Notes under the pieces: generated by a model
The model's database searches: none
Told to the model about the DNA's origin: nothing
What the model saw: only the letters and a program-made list of their open reading frames with translations
Part shown: positions 1 through 6,164 of the stretch, piece by piece
Layout of the letters: every line of letters starts with the position of its first letter
Numbering within the stretch: the stretch's first letter is position 1
From: Bacillota bacterium
Lineage (GTDB): Bacteria; Bacillota; Clostridia; Christensenellales; CAG-138
Direction of reading: 5' to 3'
Assembly: GCA_023435025.1 (NCBI GenBank)
Contig: JAEYSE010000106.1
Coordinates: forward strand, 1-8,883
Length of the DNA: 8,883 bases
Made by a program: the position numbers and the translations under genes

Positions 1-48
1 CAAACGAAATGTGAGTATGCCTTCGAACAAACTAGAAATACCGCTCAT
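1..48 (-). CDS. Partial N-terminus of an unidentified minus-strand gene
   Basis: An ATG at 48-46 on the minus strand opens a frame of 16 codons (MSGISSLFEGILTFRL) that is still open at the window edge. A plausible extended -10 promoter lies 85-120 bases upstream on the same strand, and no plus-strand gene occupies the stretch, which supports a divergent gene here. The ribosome binding site is weak: the purine-rich AAGGAAAAGAG lies 9 or more bases before the ATG. Too little protein is present to name a family. The true start could differ, or this could be a chance open frame. Confidence 0.35.
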   Translation of the reverse strand, partial: MSGISSLFEGILTFRL

Positions 49-139
49 TGTTTTTTGCTCTTTTCCTTTCTAAATTCGCTGCCGGAAAGACTAAATGTCG
101 TCCTGCTGATATGATGATTGCCAAAACGATATCGGTTCT

Positions 140-168
140 ATTGTAGCATATTGAAATTTTTCTTGCAC
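140..168 (-). promoter_or_regulatory. Probable extended -10 promoter for the left-edge gene
   Basis: Read on the minus strand, a TACAAT -10 box (complement of 140-145) is preceded by TGC, giving the extended -10 form TGnTACAAT. A weak -35, GTGCAA (complement of 163-168), sits 17 bases upstream. Transcription would start near 133 and run leftwards into the partial gene whose ATG is at 48. The assignment rests on box similarity and spacing only. Confidence 0.45.
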
Positions 169-266
169 CGCCCGTGTGAAATTAAAGTGAATTTTTTTAT
201 TATGAAGCGGATATATGGTATAAGCGCTGCTTCATGACGGCAGATACATAAGGGTTGCATTTCCCC

Positions 267-295
267 TTGCGCCGTAAGAAAATTAGGGGTATACT
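267..295 (+). promoter_or_regulatory. Probable sigma-A promoter of zapA
   Basis: TTGCGC (267-272) and TATACT (290-295) are separated by 17 bases. Transcription would start near 302, leaving a 5' leader of about 30 bases before the zapA ATG at 332. A second possible extended -10 (TGGTATAAG, ending at 224) lies upstream but has no good -35. Confidence 0.5.
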
Positions 296-331
296 GGTAA
301 AAACAGCGTATGGTTGGGGGTAATAAGGTAC

Positions 332-679
332 ATGCAGAAGACGCGTGTCACTGTTCATGTAGCCGGGCAAACGTTTCATTTGTGCGGTACCGAGGAAGAA
401 ACATATATCAAAAGCATAGCGGCCTATGTCAATGAAAAGGTAGACGAGGTGCAAAAGGCACACCCGGCACTTGGCACCAGCACCTGCGTGATGCTCAGTG
501 CGCTCAATATGGCGGACGAGCTGTTTAAGCTAAGGCAGCAATACGCAGAACTGGACCGGCGGATTATGGAGTTAAGAAGCTTTTCCTCCCCCGCCCTCCC
601 GCCGCGACGCGGGGCAAAAGTACCGGTGAAGCATCCGTTTGAAGAAAAACAGGCGGTTACTCAGGAAATCGAAGAATAA
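332..679 (+). CDS. zapA: Cell division protein ZapA
   Basis: ZapA is a small cytoplasmic protein that binds and bundles FtsZ filaments and promotes Z-ring assembly. The 115-residue product has the family layout. An N-terminal beta-rich segment (about residues 4-20, TRVTVHVAGQTFHLCG) leads into helix EEETYIKSIAAYVNEKVDE. A longer helix follows (about 48-84, with LSALNMADELFKLRQQ and EL..RI.EL heptads) that would form the dimeric coiled coil. The last 30 residues are charged and proline-rich, without obvious structure. The ATG at 332 is preferred because the conserved domain begins at once; GGGGGT at 316-321 can serve as Shine-Dalgarno. A TTG at 314 would add six residues (MGVIRY) but has no ribosome binding site. 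The gene appears monocistronic, with its own promoter and a terminator 16 bases after the stop. The family call is firm. Confidence 0.9.
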   Translation: MQKTRVTVHVAGQTFHLCGTEEETYIKSIAAYVNEKVDEVQKAHPALGTSTCVMLSALNMADELFKLRQQYAELDRRIMELRSFSSPALPPRRGAKVPVKHPFEEKQAVTQEIEE

Positions 680-695
680 CCTGTATTTAAATTAT

Positions 696-719
696 AAAAA
701 TCCCTTCGGGGATTTTTTT
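696..719. terminator. Bidirectional intrinsic terminator between zapA and htrA
   Basis: AAAAATCCC and GGGATTTTT pair around a TTCG tetraloop (705-708), followed by a run of seven T on the plus strand. The A run on the left arm gives a matching U tract on the minus strand, so the element can stop both zapA and any readthrough from the convergent protease gene. Confidence 0.85.
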
Positions 720-805
720 ATTTTTGAAAATCTGTTAATGGAACGAGTATTCTCTGCTTCAGAACACAATCGTCCACTCCCCGCCATTGGCGTCTGCCTC
801 GACCC

Positions 806-843
806 AAAAAAGCGGCAGCGCCCGGGGGGAGCCGGACGCTGCC
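806..843 (-). terminator. Intrinsic terminator of the htrA-type gene
   Basis: On the minus strand GGCAGCG (complement of 837-843) pairs with CGCTGCC (complement of 814-820). The stem continues inward through CCGG/CCGG after one mismatch. A six-T run (complement of 806-811) follows two bases after the stem. It lies about 50 bases past the protease stop codon. Confidence 0.8.
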
Positions 844-893
844 TTTCTAAGGATGGTTGGGGGTATGTCATCGCCTTACACGGCGTTATGACC

Positions 894-2150
894 TTATTCG
901 GGAACGTATTCCCCGAACGTTACGGTAAGGGAAATTTCTTCATTGCCCCTTTGTACTTCTATTGTTGCCGTATCTCCAGCTTTATATTCACTGATCGCCG
1001 AAGCGAGTTCGCTTCCGGTGGAGATTTTTTTGCCGTCTACCTCGACAATCAGATCCCCCGCACGAATGCCGGCGCTCTCGGCAGCGCTGCCTTTGACAAT
1101 TTCGGCCACCTGCACGCGGGTCTCAACGCTCTGGCCAGGCCCGAACTCGAAAATACCAAACAGGTCCCCGCCGTTACGTCCGTCCGCACCTTCCGGCTGT
1201 ATGGCTACATTCTGCGTGTATACGCCAAGGTAGGCGCGGCCGCTGACGTAGCCCAGGTCAATCAGATCCGAAATCACGGCCTTGGCGTCGTTGACAGGGA
1301 TCGCGAAGCCCAGCCCTTCCGTGGCGGAGGCGGCAACTTTTGCGTTGATAATGCCAATGAGCTGGCCCCGGGCGTTGAACAGCCCACCGCCGGAATTGCC
1401 GGGGTTGATGGCGGCGTCCGTCTGCAGCAGGGTCATTTCCTGATTTTCTATGGTTATGGTACGGGACAGCGCACTTACCATGCCGCTTGTCGCCGTGCCC
1501 CGCAGCTCCCCAAGCGGGTTGCCGATCGCCACGACGTCCTCGCCCACCACCAGCGCGTCAGAATCGCCCATCATCACAGGAGTCAAGTTTGCCGCATCAA
1601 TTTTGATCACGGCAAGGTCTGTCTTCTGGTCGGAGCCAATGAGTTCCGCATCATATTCCGTATCGTCGGAAAGGTATACCTTGATGCCCTTTGCGCCTTC
1701 GATCACATGGTTGTTTGTGATGATATAGCCGTCCGCGGAAATGATAACGCCGCTGCCGCTGCCTGTTGTGGTCTCGCTGCGGCCATACCAATCCGTTCGC
1801 GTGCCCTCCACGTCGATACCCACGATAGAGGGTGCCGCAAGCTGCACGATCTGCGCTTTGGTGTAGGCGCCGTTACCCGCCTGCGTGACTACGTTACTTA
1901 CGGGCTTATTGTCCTCTTCCGGAACACTCGCCGTTTGGTCCACGGCGGCAGGTGCGGGAGTGGCTTGCGTATAGAGCCCTGTGTCCCCGCTTTTTACAAT
2001 CTGGCCGCCCAGCGCGCCGCCCAACAGCCCCGTTATCAGCATGCAGACGACCAACGTGGTGACGGAAACCCTCCTGCCGCGCTGCCTTTTATCCGCATCG
2101 CTGAAATGCTGTTGCTTTTGTTCCTCATACCAATACTGGTTATCCATCAT
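894..2150 (-). CDS. htrA: HtrA/DegP-family membrane-anchored serine protease with PDZ domain
   Basis: This is a trypsin-like quality-control protease that degrades misfolded proteins on the outer face of the membrane. The 418-residue product has a charged cytoplasmic N-terminus (about 1-28, with KRQRGRR). One transmembrane anchor follows (about 29-52, VTTLVVCMLITGLLGGALGG), then a Pro/Ala/Glu-rich linker (57-90). The chymotrypsin-fold domain carries the full catalytic triad: His148 in TNNHVI, Asp178 in TDLAVIKID and Ser253 in GNSGGGLF. A single C-terminal PDZ domain spans about 305-412 (GRAYLGV, then AAESAGIRAGDLIVEVDGKKI). Length and order match Gram-positive HtrA/YkdA/YyxA proteins. Two consecutive ATGs open the frame; AGGAGG lies 5 bases before the first and 8 before the second, so the second may be used. 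The gene is convergent with zapA and divergent from the popT operon, and has its own terminator. Which HtrA paralogue it is cannot be decided. Confidence 0.93.
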   Translation of the reverse strand: MMDNQYWYEEQKQQHFSDADKRQRGRRVSVTTLVVCMLITGLLGGALGGQIVKSGDTGLYTQATPAPAAVDQTASVPEEDNKPVSNVVTQAGNGAYTKAQIVQLAAPSIVGIDVEGTRTDWYGRSETTTGSGSGVIISADGYIITNNHVIEGAKGIKVYLSDDTEYDAELIGSDQKTDLAVIKIDAANLTPVMMGDSDALVVGEDVVAIGNPLGELRGTATSGMVSALSRTITIENQEMTLLQTDAAINPGNSGGGLFNARGQLIGIINAKVAASATEGLGFAIPVNDAKAVISDLIDLGYVSGRAYLGVYTQNVAIQPEGADGRNGGDLFGIFEFGPGQSVETRVQVAEIVKGSAAESAGIRAGDLIVEVDGKKISTGSELASAISEYKAGDTATIEVQRGNEEISLTVTFGEYVPE

Positions 2151-2227
2151 TCCAGCCTCCTTTCAGCTTGTGAACTTGATACTATTGTTATACACAAAAA
2201 ATTTGAACAGGTAACCGAGGAAATGCG

Positions 2228-2267
2228 ATGATTTTATGGAAAATCATGTACCAATTTTGACAATTGG
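2228..2267. repeat. Two tandem perfect inverted repeats in the htrA/popT intergenic region
   Basis: ATGATTTT (2228-2235) and AAAATCAT (2240-2247) form an 8-base perfect inverted repeat with a 4-base loop. Three bases later CCAATT (2251-2256) and AATTGG (2262-2267) form a 6-base perfect inverted repeat with a 5-base spacer that contains TTGAC. They lie 78 bases upstream of the htrA start and 27 upstream of the popT -35 box. They could be operators for a dimeric regulator or hairpins in the htrA leader. No regulator family is recognised. Confidence 0.5.
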
Positions 2268-2293
2268 GCTGGTGGCCCACGGGCCCCGGCGCA

Positions 2294-2323
2294 TTGACAT
2301 GTACTGCCGCAGGGGGGTACAAT
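2294..2323 (+). promoter_or_regulatory. Sigma-A promoter of the popT-thioesterase-cyclophilin operon
   Basis: A perfect -35 TTGACA (2294-2299) and a TACAAT -10 box (2318-2323) are separated by 18 bases; the spacer ends in a run of six G. Transcription would start near 2330, leaving about 28 bases of leader before the ATG at 2358, which carries an AAGGAG ribosome binding site. Confidence 0.75.
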
Positions 2324-2357
2324 CATTACGGTAGCATTCAAAAAAAGGAGCCAATAC

Positions 2358-3221
2358 ATGCGGTTTTTGCTCAAGCTGCTCAAAGGGGCGCTGATCGGTA
2401 TCGCGGTTGTCATCCCCGGCGTAAGCGGCGGCTCCATGGCGATGTCCATGGGAATATACACCCAGATTATCGATTTCTTTTCGGCGAGCAAGGGCGCGTG
2501 GAAACATGGGCGCGTCCTGCTTCCTTATGGCATTGGCGTGCTTATTGGCGTTGGACTCTTTTCCTATTTTATTGAACTCATGTTCCAGATGTTTCCGCTG
2601 CAGACAGCCTGCGCGTTTGTCGGCATGATCGTGGGTGCGCTGCCGATGCTTTTAAGAAAAGTGAAGGGAACGCCTTTTCGGTTGACCCATCTTCTGCTTA
2701 TGCTTTCCACCGCAGCGATCATCGTGACGATGACCGTCGTCAGCCAACAGTCCGGCAGCGCATCTACGCTATACTCTACGGCGCCCCACGCGATACTCGC
2801 GCTCGGGCTTGGCTTTGTTTCCGCAGCCACCATGACGGTGCCGGGTCTGAGCGGCTCCATGCTGCTGATACTGCTTGGCTATTTTGAGCCCATGCTCCAA
2901 TATGTCAACGGCTTTACGGGGGCTTTATTCCGGCTGGACTTTCCGGCTTTGCTGGAACGGTCGATCATACTCATCCCCTTCATACTGGGCGTCATCATCG
3001 GCATCATCTGCATGGCGCGGTTGGTTCGCGTGCTTTTAAAGCGGTACCCGCTTGCTACATACTATGGAATTATAGGCCTTGTGCTCGCCTCCCCGTTTAC
3101 GGTGTTTTACCAGCAGCGGTTCATGCAGGCGGATTTCACGACGCTTCTTTTGGGCATATTGTTTATTGGCGCGGGTTTCCTGCTGGCCATGCTGCTTGGG
3201 GGCGGGAAAGATGAACGCTAG
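2358..3221 (+). CDS. popT: DUF368 / PopT-type polyprenyl-phosphate transporter
   Basis: This is a polytopic membrane protein of 287 residues in the DUF368 family. Members have been shown in other bacteria to return undecaprenyl phosphate, the lipid carrier for peptidoglycan and teichoic acid units, across the cytoplasmic membrane. The hallmark PGVSGGSMA motif occurs at residues 20-28. A related PGLSGSMLL occurs at 163-171, each beginning a hydrophobic re-entrant-like stretch, which fits a protein built from two similar halves. Around seven or eight further hydrophobic segments fill the chain, and the tail is short and charged (GGGKDER). Length is usual for the family. The start is set by AAGGAG at 2345-2350, seven bases before the ATG. 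It is the first gene of a three-gene operon, and its last 11 bases overlap the thioesterase gene. The family is certain; the exact substrate here is inferred from family work. Confidence 0.92.
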   Translation: MRFLLKLLKGALIGIAVVIPGVSGGSMAMSMGIYTQIIDFFSASKGAWKHGRVLLPYGIGVLIGVGLFSYFIELMFQMFPLQTACAFVGMIVGALPMLLRKVKGTPFRLTHLLLMLSTAAIIVTMTVVSQQSGSASTLYSTAPHAILALGLGFVSAATMTVPGLSGSMLLILLGYFEPMLQYVNGFTGALFRLDFPALLERSIILIPFILGVIIGIICMARLVRVLLKRYPLATYYGIIGLVLASPFTVFYQQRFMQADFTTLLLGILFIGAGFLLAMLLGGGKDER

Positions 3222-3954
3222 CCATACGCTTTCTTGCACGCTCATGACCAATGATGTGGACGCATATGGCCTGTGGAGGCCCAACGCCATGTTCCGCCTG
3301 ATGCAGGAAGCCGCCGGGGAACATTCCGCAAAGCTTGGCTTTTCCCGGGAAACGTTGGTTGAAAAACTCGGCTTTGTCTGGATGATCGCAAGGGCGCAAT
3401 CTGTTGTCCACCGCATGCCCGAATATCGTGACACCATTCATGTCACAACCTGGTACGGGGAGCCGAATAAAATCACGTTCCCCCGTTATTTTCGCATTCA
3501 GGACGAAAACGGGGCGGTTCTCGCCTCCGCCTCCACATCGTGGACGCTGGTGGACCTTTCCGCACGCCGCATCGTCTCGCCTGGAAAGGCTCCTATTACA
3601 TTCCCCCCCATGGCTTCCCTTACATCCGAACTGCCCGAACCGGGAAAGCTACGGTTACAAAAAGAAGGCGCGCCCCTTGTCACCTGCCGCGCCCCGCTGT
3701 ATGGTGATATTGACGTGAACGGGCATATGAACAACGCAAGTTATGTAAGCTGGGTCATGGATTTGTTTCCGCTGGAACATCACAGGCAGTTCCGCCTTCA
3801 TGCATTTTCTATAGGCTATCTGGCCGAGGCCATCCCCGGAGAGCAGGTGCAGTTAAGCCTGTACAGGAACGGCAACGCGTTTGAAGTGCAGGGCATCGAC
3901 CTCATTGACCGGCATGCGGTATTTGAAGCACAGGGAGAATGGCTCCCTGTTTAA
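3211..3954 (+). CDS. Acyl-ACP thioesterase (FatA/FatB-like, double hotdog)
   Basis: This enzyme hydrolyses acyl-acyl carrier protein to release free fatty acid in the cytoplasm. The 247-residue protein shows the two-hotdog arrangement of bacterial acyl-ACP thioesterases. The N-terminal hotdog (about 5-130) contains MFRLMQEAAGEHS, WMIARAQSVVHRMP and ITFPRYFRI. The C-terminal hotdog (about 155-247) contains YGDIDVNGHMNNASYVSWVMD. Asp168, Asn170 and His172 form the DxNxH catalytic motif, and Glu206 in GYLAEAIPGE sits where the catalytic acid is expected. The ATG at 3211 is chosen because protein similarity begins there. It overlaps the end of popT by 11 bases, suggesting translational coupling; the purine-rich GGGGGCGGGAAAG just before it is a weak binding site. 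An upstream in-frame extension would lie wholly inside popT and is unlikely. Chain-length specificity cannot be read from the sequence. Confidence 0.88.
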   Translation: MNASHTLSCTLMTNDVDAYGLWRPNAMFRLMQEAAGEHSAKLGFSRETLVEKLGFVWMIARAQSVVHRMPEYRDTIHVTTWYGEPNKITFPRYFRIQDENGAVLASASTSWTLVDLSARRIVSPGKAPITFPPMASLTSELPEPGKLRLQKEGAPLVTCRAPLYGDIDVNGHMNNASYVSWVMDLFPLEHHRQFRLHAFSIGYLAEAIPGEQVQLSLYRNGNAFEVQGIDLIDRHAVFEAQGEWLPV

Positions 3955-3973
3955 GTTGATTAGGAGGAGTAGT

Positions 3974-4477
3974 ATGATTATCATCACAATGGAAAACGGC
4001 GGCAAAATCGAGCTCGAACTGAACCGCGAGGCTGCCCCCAACACGGTAAAGAACTTTTTGCACCTTGCGGACAAGGGCTTTTACAATGGGCTCATATTTC
4101 ACCGCGTCATACCCGGCTTTATGATTCAGGGCGGTTGCCCGGAAGGCACCGGTATGGGCGGCCCCGGTTACGGCATAAAGGGTGAGTTCGCGTCCAACGG
4201 CCACAAGAACCCACTTAGACACGCGCGGGGCGTAATCTCCATGGCGCGCGCGGGAAACCCGAACTCCGCGGGCTCTCAGTTCTTTATTATGCACAAGGAC
4301 TCCCCGCATCTGGACGGACAGTACGCCGCATTTGGCAAAGTGATAAGCGGCATTGAAGTGGTGGATGAGATCGCCTCCACCCCCACGGATATGCGGGACC
4401 GTCCCAAGAGCGATATGCGCATCAAGTCCATTGAAATCGTGGATGAAGGCGAAATCACAGAACCCGAAAAGATGTAA
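3974..4477 (+). CDS. Cyclophilin-type peptidyl-prolyl cis-trans isomerase
   Basis: This enzyme catalyses cis-trans isomerisation of peptide bonds preceding proline and assists protein folding. The 167-residue product is a single cyclophilin domain without signal peptide or membrane segment, so it is probably cytoplasmic. The core motif FHRVIPGFMIQGG (42-54) supplies Arg44, Phe49 and Gln52, equivalent to Arg55, Phe60 and Gln63 of human cyclophilin A. GVISMARAGNPNSAGSQFFI (87-105) supplies Met90, Gln102 and Phe103. HLDGQYAAFG (112-121) has His in place of the cyclophilin A tryptophan, as is common in bacteria. The tail after the domain is short and acidic. TAGGAGG at 3961-3967 places a strong ribosome binding site six bases before the ATG. 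It follows the thioesterase by 19 bases and precedes a strong terminator, so it is the last gene of the popT operon. It is similar in type to PpiB. Confidence 0.95.
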   Translation: MIIITMENGGKIELELNREAAPNTVKNFLHLADKGFYNGLIFHRVIPGFMIQGGCPEGTGMGGPGYGIKGEFASNGHKNPLRHARGVISMARAGNPNSAGSQFFIMHKDSPHLDGQYAAFGKVISGIEVVDEIASTPTDMRDRPKSDMRIKSIEIVDEGEITEPEKM

Positions 4478-4484
4478 TAAATGT

Positions 4485-4524
4485 GGAGCCGCTTCTGCTT
4501 TTTTGCAACAGCGGCTCCGCTTTT
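4485..4524 (+). terminator. Intrinsic terminator closing the popT-thioesterase-cyclophilin operon
   Basis: GGAGCCGCT (4485-4493) pairs perfectly with AGCGGCTCC (4510-4518). TGC/GCA may extend the pairing in the loop, and GCTTTT follows. The stem starts 7 bases after the cyclophilin stop codon. Confidence 0.88.
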
Positions 4525-4529
4525 ATACA
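4503..4529 (+). promoter_or_regulatory. Weak candidate promoter for tag
   Basis: TTGCAA (4503-4508) and TATACA (4524-4529) lie 15 bases apart, overlapping the preceding terminator. They would start transcription about 20 bases before the TTG of tag. The short spacing makes this uncertain; tag might instead depend on readthrough. Confidence 0.3.
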
Positions 4530-4557
4530 AAAGAAAACTGGATAGGGGGAGTATACT

Positions 4558-5127
4558 TTGCAACGCTGCGATTGGTGCACAACGGACGAACCGTATATCC
4601 GCTATCACGACGAAGAATGGGGCGTACCCGTACACGATGACAAAAAGCATTTTGAGTTCCTCGTGCTTGAATCCGCGCAGGCGGGCCTGAATTGGTACAC
4701 CATACTTAAAAAGCGGGAAAATTACCGCAAAGCGTACGACGGCTTTGACCCGGAAAAGGTCGCGCAATATGACGAAGTAAAGGTGGAGGCTTTGCTTCAG
4801 GACGCGGGGATTATCCGCAACCGCAAGAAAATAGAGTCCTCCATTACAAACGCCCGGGTGTTTTTGGATATTCAGCGCGAGTTCGGGAGCTTTGACAACT
4901 ACATTTGGGGCTTTGTGGGCGGGAAGCCCGTTGTGGGCGACTACGAATCACTCAAGGATGTGCCCGCCACCACGCCGCTTTCCGACGCGGTGAGCAAGGA
5001 TTTAAAAAAGCGCGGCATGCGCTTCTTTGGCTCTACAATCGCATACGCGCACCTGCAGGCCACGGGTATCGTGAACGACCACACGAATGACTGCTTCCGC
5101 AAAACGGAATGCGTTGCACTGGGATAA
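4558..5127 (+). CDS. tag: DNA-3-methyladenine glycosylase I
   Basis: Tag excises 3-methyladenine from alkylated DNA, starting base excision repair. The 189-residue protein matches the Escherichia coli enzyme nearly position for position. The four zinc ligands fall at Cys4 (MQRCDW), His17 (YHDEEWG), His175 and Cys179 (NDHTNDCF). Base-pocket residues Tyr16, Glu38 (LESAQAG) and Trp46 (GLNWYTIL) are all present. Other family motifs include NYRKAYDGFDPEKVA, GIIRNRKKI and the helix-hairpin-helix-like region around RGMRFFGSTIAYAHLQATGIVNDH. The start is a TTG rather than ATG: AGGGGGAG (4544-4551) lies six bases before it, and the conserved MQRC begins exactly there. The gene sits alone between two hairpins. 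The assignment is firm. Confidence 0.95.
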   Translation: MQRCDWCTTDEPYIRYHDEEWGVPVHDDKKHFEFLVLESAQAGLNWYTILKKRENYRKAYDGFDPEKVAQYDEVKVEALLQDAGIIRNRKKIESSITNARVFLDIQREFGSFDNYIWGFVGGKPVVGDYESLKDVPATTPLSDAVSKDLKKRGMRFFGSTIAYAHLQATGIVNDHTNDCFRKTECVALG

Positions 5128-5152
5128 ATTTTCACGATTCTATTATTTTTTC

Positions 5153-5180
5153 TTAAGGCGCAGTTTCGACTGCGCCTTAA
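5153..5180. repeat. Perfect 12-bp hairpin with TTCG loop after tag
   Basis: TTAAGGCGCAGT pairs perfectly with ACTGCGCCTTAA around a TTCG loop. It lies 25 bases past the tag stop codon, where a terminator is expected. The T-rich run (5145-5151) precedes rather than follows the stem on the plus strand, and no U tract follows on either strand. It may be a non-canonical terminator, an mRNA 3'-end stabiliser or a structured small RNA. Confidence 0.6.
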
Positions 5181-5314
5181 ATTCGCCGAAAAGTCCCTAG
5201 GACAGCGATTGCAAAATTGGAAGCGCACGCCATGTCAACATTTGCTGTCTGTTCCCTTCGATAAGCAAATTTGCTCTCAGCCATACTAGATAAAGAAACA
5301 GCAGAAACGCCCCC

Positions 5315-5328
5315 GAAACGCGCGTTTC
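5315..5328. repeat. 14-bp perfect palindrome upstream of ytxC
   Basis: GAAACGCGCGTTTC is a perfect dyad about 80 bases before the ytxC start. A partial copy of its left half (GAAACGC) occurs at 5304-5310. It may be an operator for a dimeric regulator of ytxC. The rest of the 281-base gap between tag and ytxC is AT-rich and contains no gene that I can support. Confidence 0.45.
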
Positions 5329-5393
5329 ACCAAGCTGAATCTTTTTTTCTGTTTTTTGCATAGTATGGGGTATGCCGGTTATCCCGGCCTCCC

Positions 5394-5411
5394 AAGGAGA
5401 GTGATCATGTG
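5394..5411 (+). promoter_or_regulatory. Ribosome binding site with two competing starts for ytxC
   Basis: AAGGAGA (5394-5400) lies six bases before an ATG at 5407 and eight before a GTG at 5409. The ATG frame ends after eight codons (MCLRAGLK, then TAG), while the GTG frame encodes the full 244-residue protein. The upstream CTCC (5389-5392) is complementary to GGAG in the binding site. Confidence 0.6.
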
Positions 5412-6143
5412 CTTACGCGCAGGATTGAAATAGGAGAATATGAAGTAGACGTCAAACGTCTGCTGGAACGTAGGCTAAACCAGACCGCCCACACTTTTAC
5501 GCTTGAGCCCGATGGACAAAGCGTAATTGCGGAGCTAGACGATCCCGGCGGACTGGACGCACTTTCCATTGCGCTCGCGCTGCTGTTGTGCCGCGATCTC
5601 TGCCAGTATGAGCTTGCAAAACTGACTAACCGCCTTCCACTGACGCTGGTGGAAAAGCAGGCGGTGCTTTCGGACGCCATACGCTGCGCTCGGAGGGTGG
5701 AGCGCCCGGGCGCCGTACGCCGCGCCATCAAGAGCTATTTGGAAGAGGAAGAAAGCCTGCACCTTTCGGGGTACATGCGCTTTCGCATGCCGGACACCAT
5801 GAACTCCTGGAGGCTGTGCGTACAGAGCGCATCTGAAGAGCTGCTGCTGGAAAAAGAATATCTGGAGCTGATGGGCGTGTTGCGCGCATTTGTGCAGGTG
5901 AAACCGACCAGGGTACGTGAAGTCTCCCTTTTACTGCACCCAGACGGTTCCTGCACGCTGACCGACGAAAGCGACGCCCGCATTGATTATGACGCGGCCG
6001 CCGACCCGGACCGGCTGATCAGCATGCTGGTAGACCTTGCGCCCGAGCGCCTGACGGTTTACGACCTTTCCCGCGAGCAGGATTCAGAATTGACTGAAAT
6101 GCTGGCGCGCGTATTCGCGGGGCGGGTACGGTTTGTAAGATAG
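5409..6143 (+). CDS. ytxC: Putative sporulation protein YtxC
   Basis: This is a 244-residue soluble protein resembling the YtxC family, found in endospore-forming Bacillota; its biochemical role is unknown. The recognisable core lies at about residues 115-170. There, YLEEEESLHLSGYMRFRM is followed by a helix-rich ASEELLLEKEYLELMGVLRAFV, the pattern of a conserved L.G..RFR motif and then V..A..E.L.EKEY..L..LLR.FV. The N-terminal half is helical and rich in Leu, Ala and Arg; no signal peptide or transmembrane segment is seen. The GTG at 5409 is the only start that gives this frame next to the strong AAGGAGA. Gene order supports the call, since in Bacillus subtilis ytxC lies directly before thrS; here one small membrane gene and a T-box lie between. 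A terminator-like hairpin follows the stop, so it is probably transcribed alone. Confidence 0.82.
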   Translation: MLTRRIEIGEYEVDVKRLLERRLNQTAHTFTLEPDGQSVIAELDDPGGLDALSIALALLLCRDLCQYELAKLTNRLPLTLVEKQAVLSDAIRCARRVERPGAVRRAIKSYLEEEESLHLSGYMRFRMPDTMNSWRLCVQSASEELLLEKEYLELMGVLRAFVQVKPTRVREVSLLLHPDGSCTLTDESDARIDYDAAADPDRLISMLVDLAPERLTVYDLSREQDSELTEMLARVFAGRVRFVR

Positions 6144-6164
6144 CATAAAATGAATTGCAGGAGG

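Noticed and set aside
310..865. Exact 13-base direct repeat ATGGTTGGGGGTA at 310-322 and 853-865
   Set aside because: A repeat this short has a substantial chance of arising at random in about 8.9 kb, and neither copy is flanked by other shared sequence or mobile-element features.
639..2231. A 530-codon open frame on the plus strand opposite the htrA-type gene
   Set aside because: It is antisense to a gene with a complete catalytic triad and PDZ domain, has no ribosome binding site at a sensible start, runs through two terminators and has no recognisable domain. It is a composition shadow.
2257..2285. A second TTGACA (2257-2262) as a popT promoter
   Set aside because: No acceptable -10 box occurs 16-18 bases downstream; the TTGACA at 2294 with TACAAT is far better.
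3079..3210. Upstream in-frame extension of the thioesterase gene
   Set aside because: It would lie entirely within popT in another frame, encodes Cys/Arg-rich residues unlike the hotdog domain, and thioesterase similarity begins right after the ATG at 3211.
5358..5388. GCATA-like motif before ytxC as a forespore sigma-factor promoter
   Set aside because: The expected -10 element for sigma-F or sigma-G is not present at the right distance, so no sporulation promoter can be supported.
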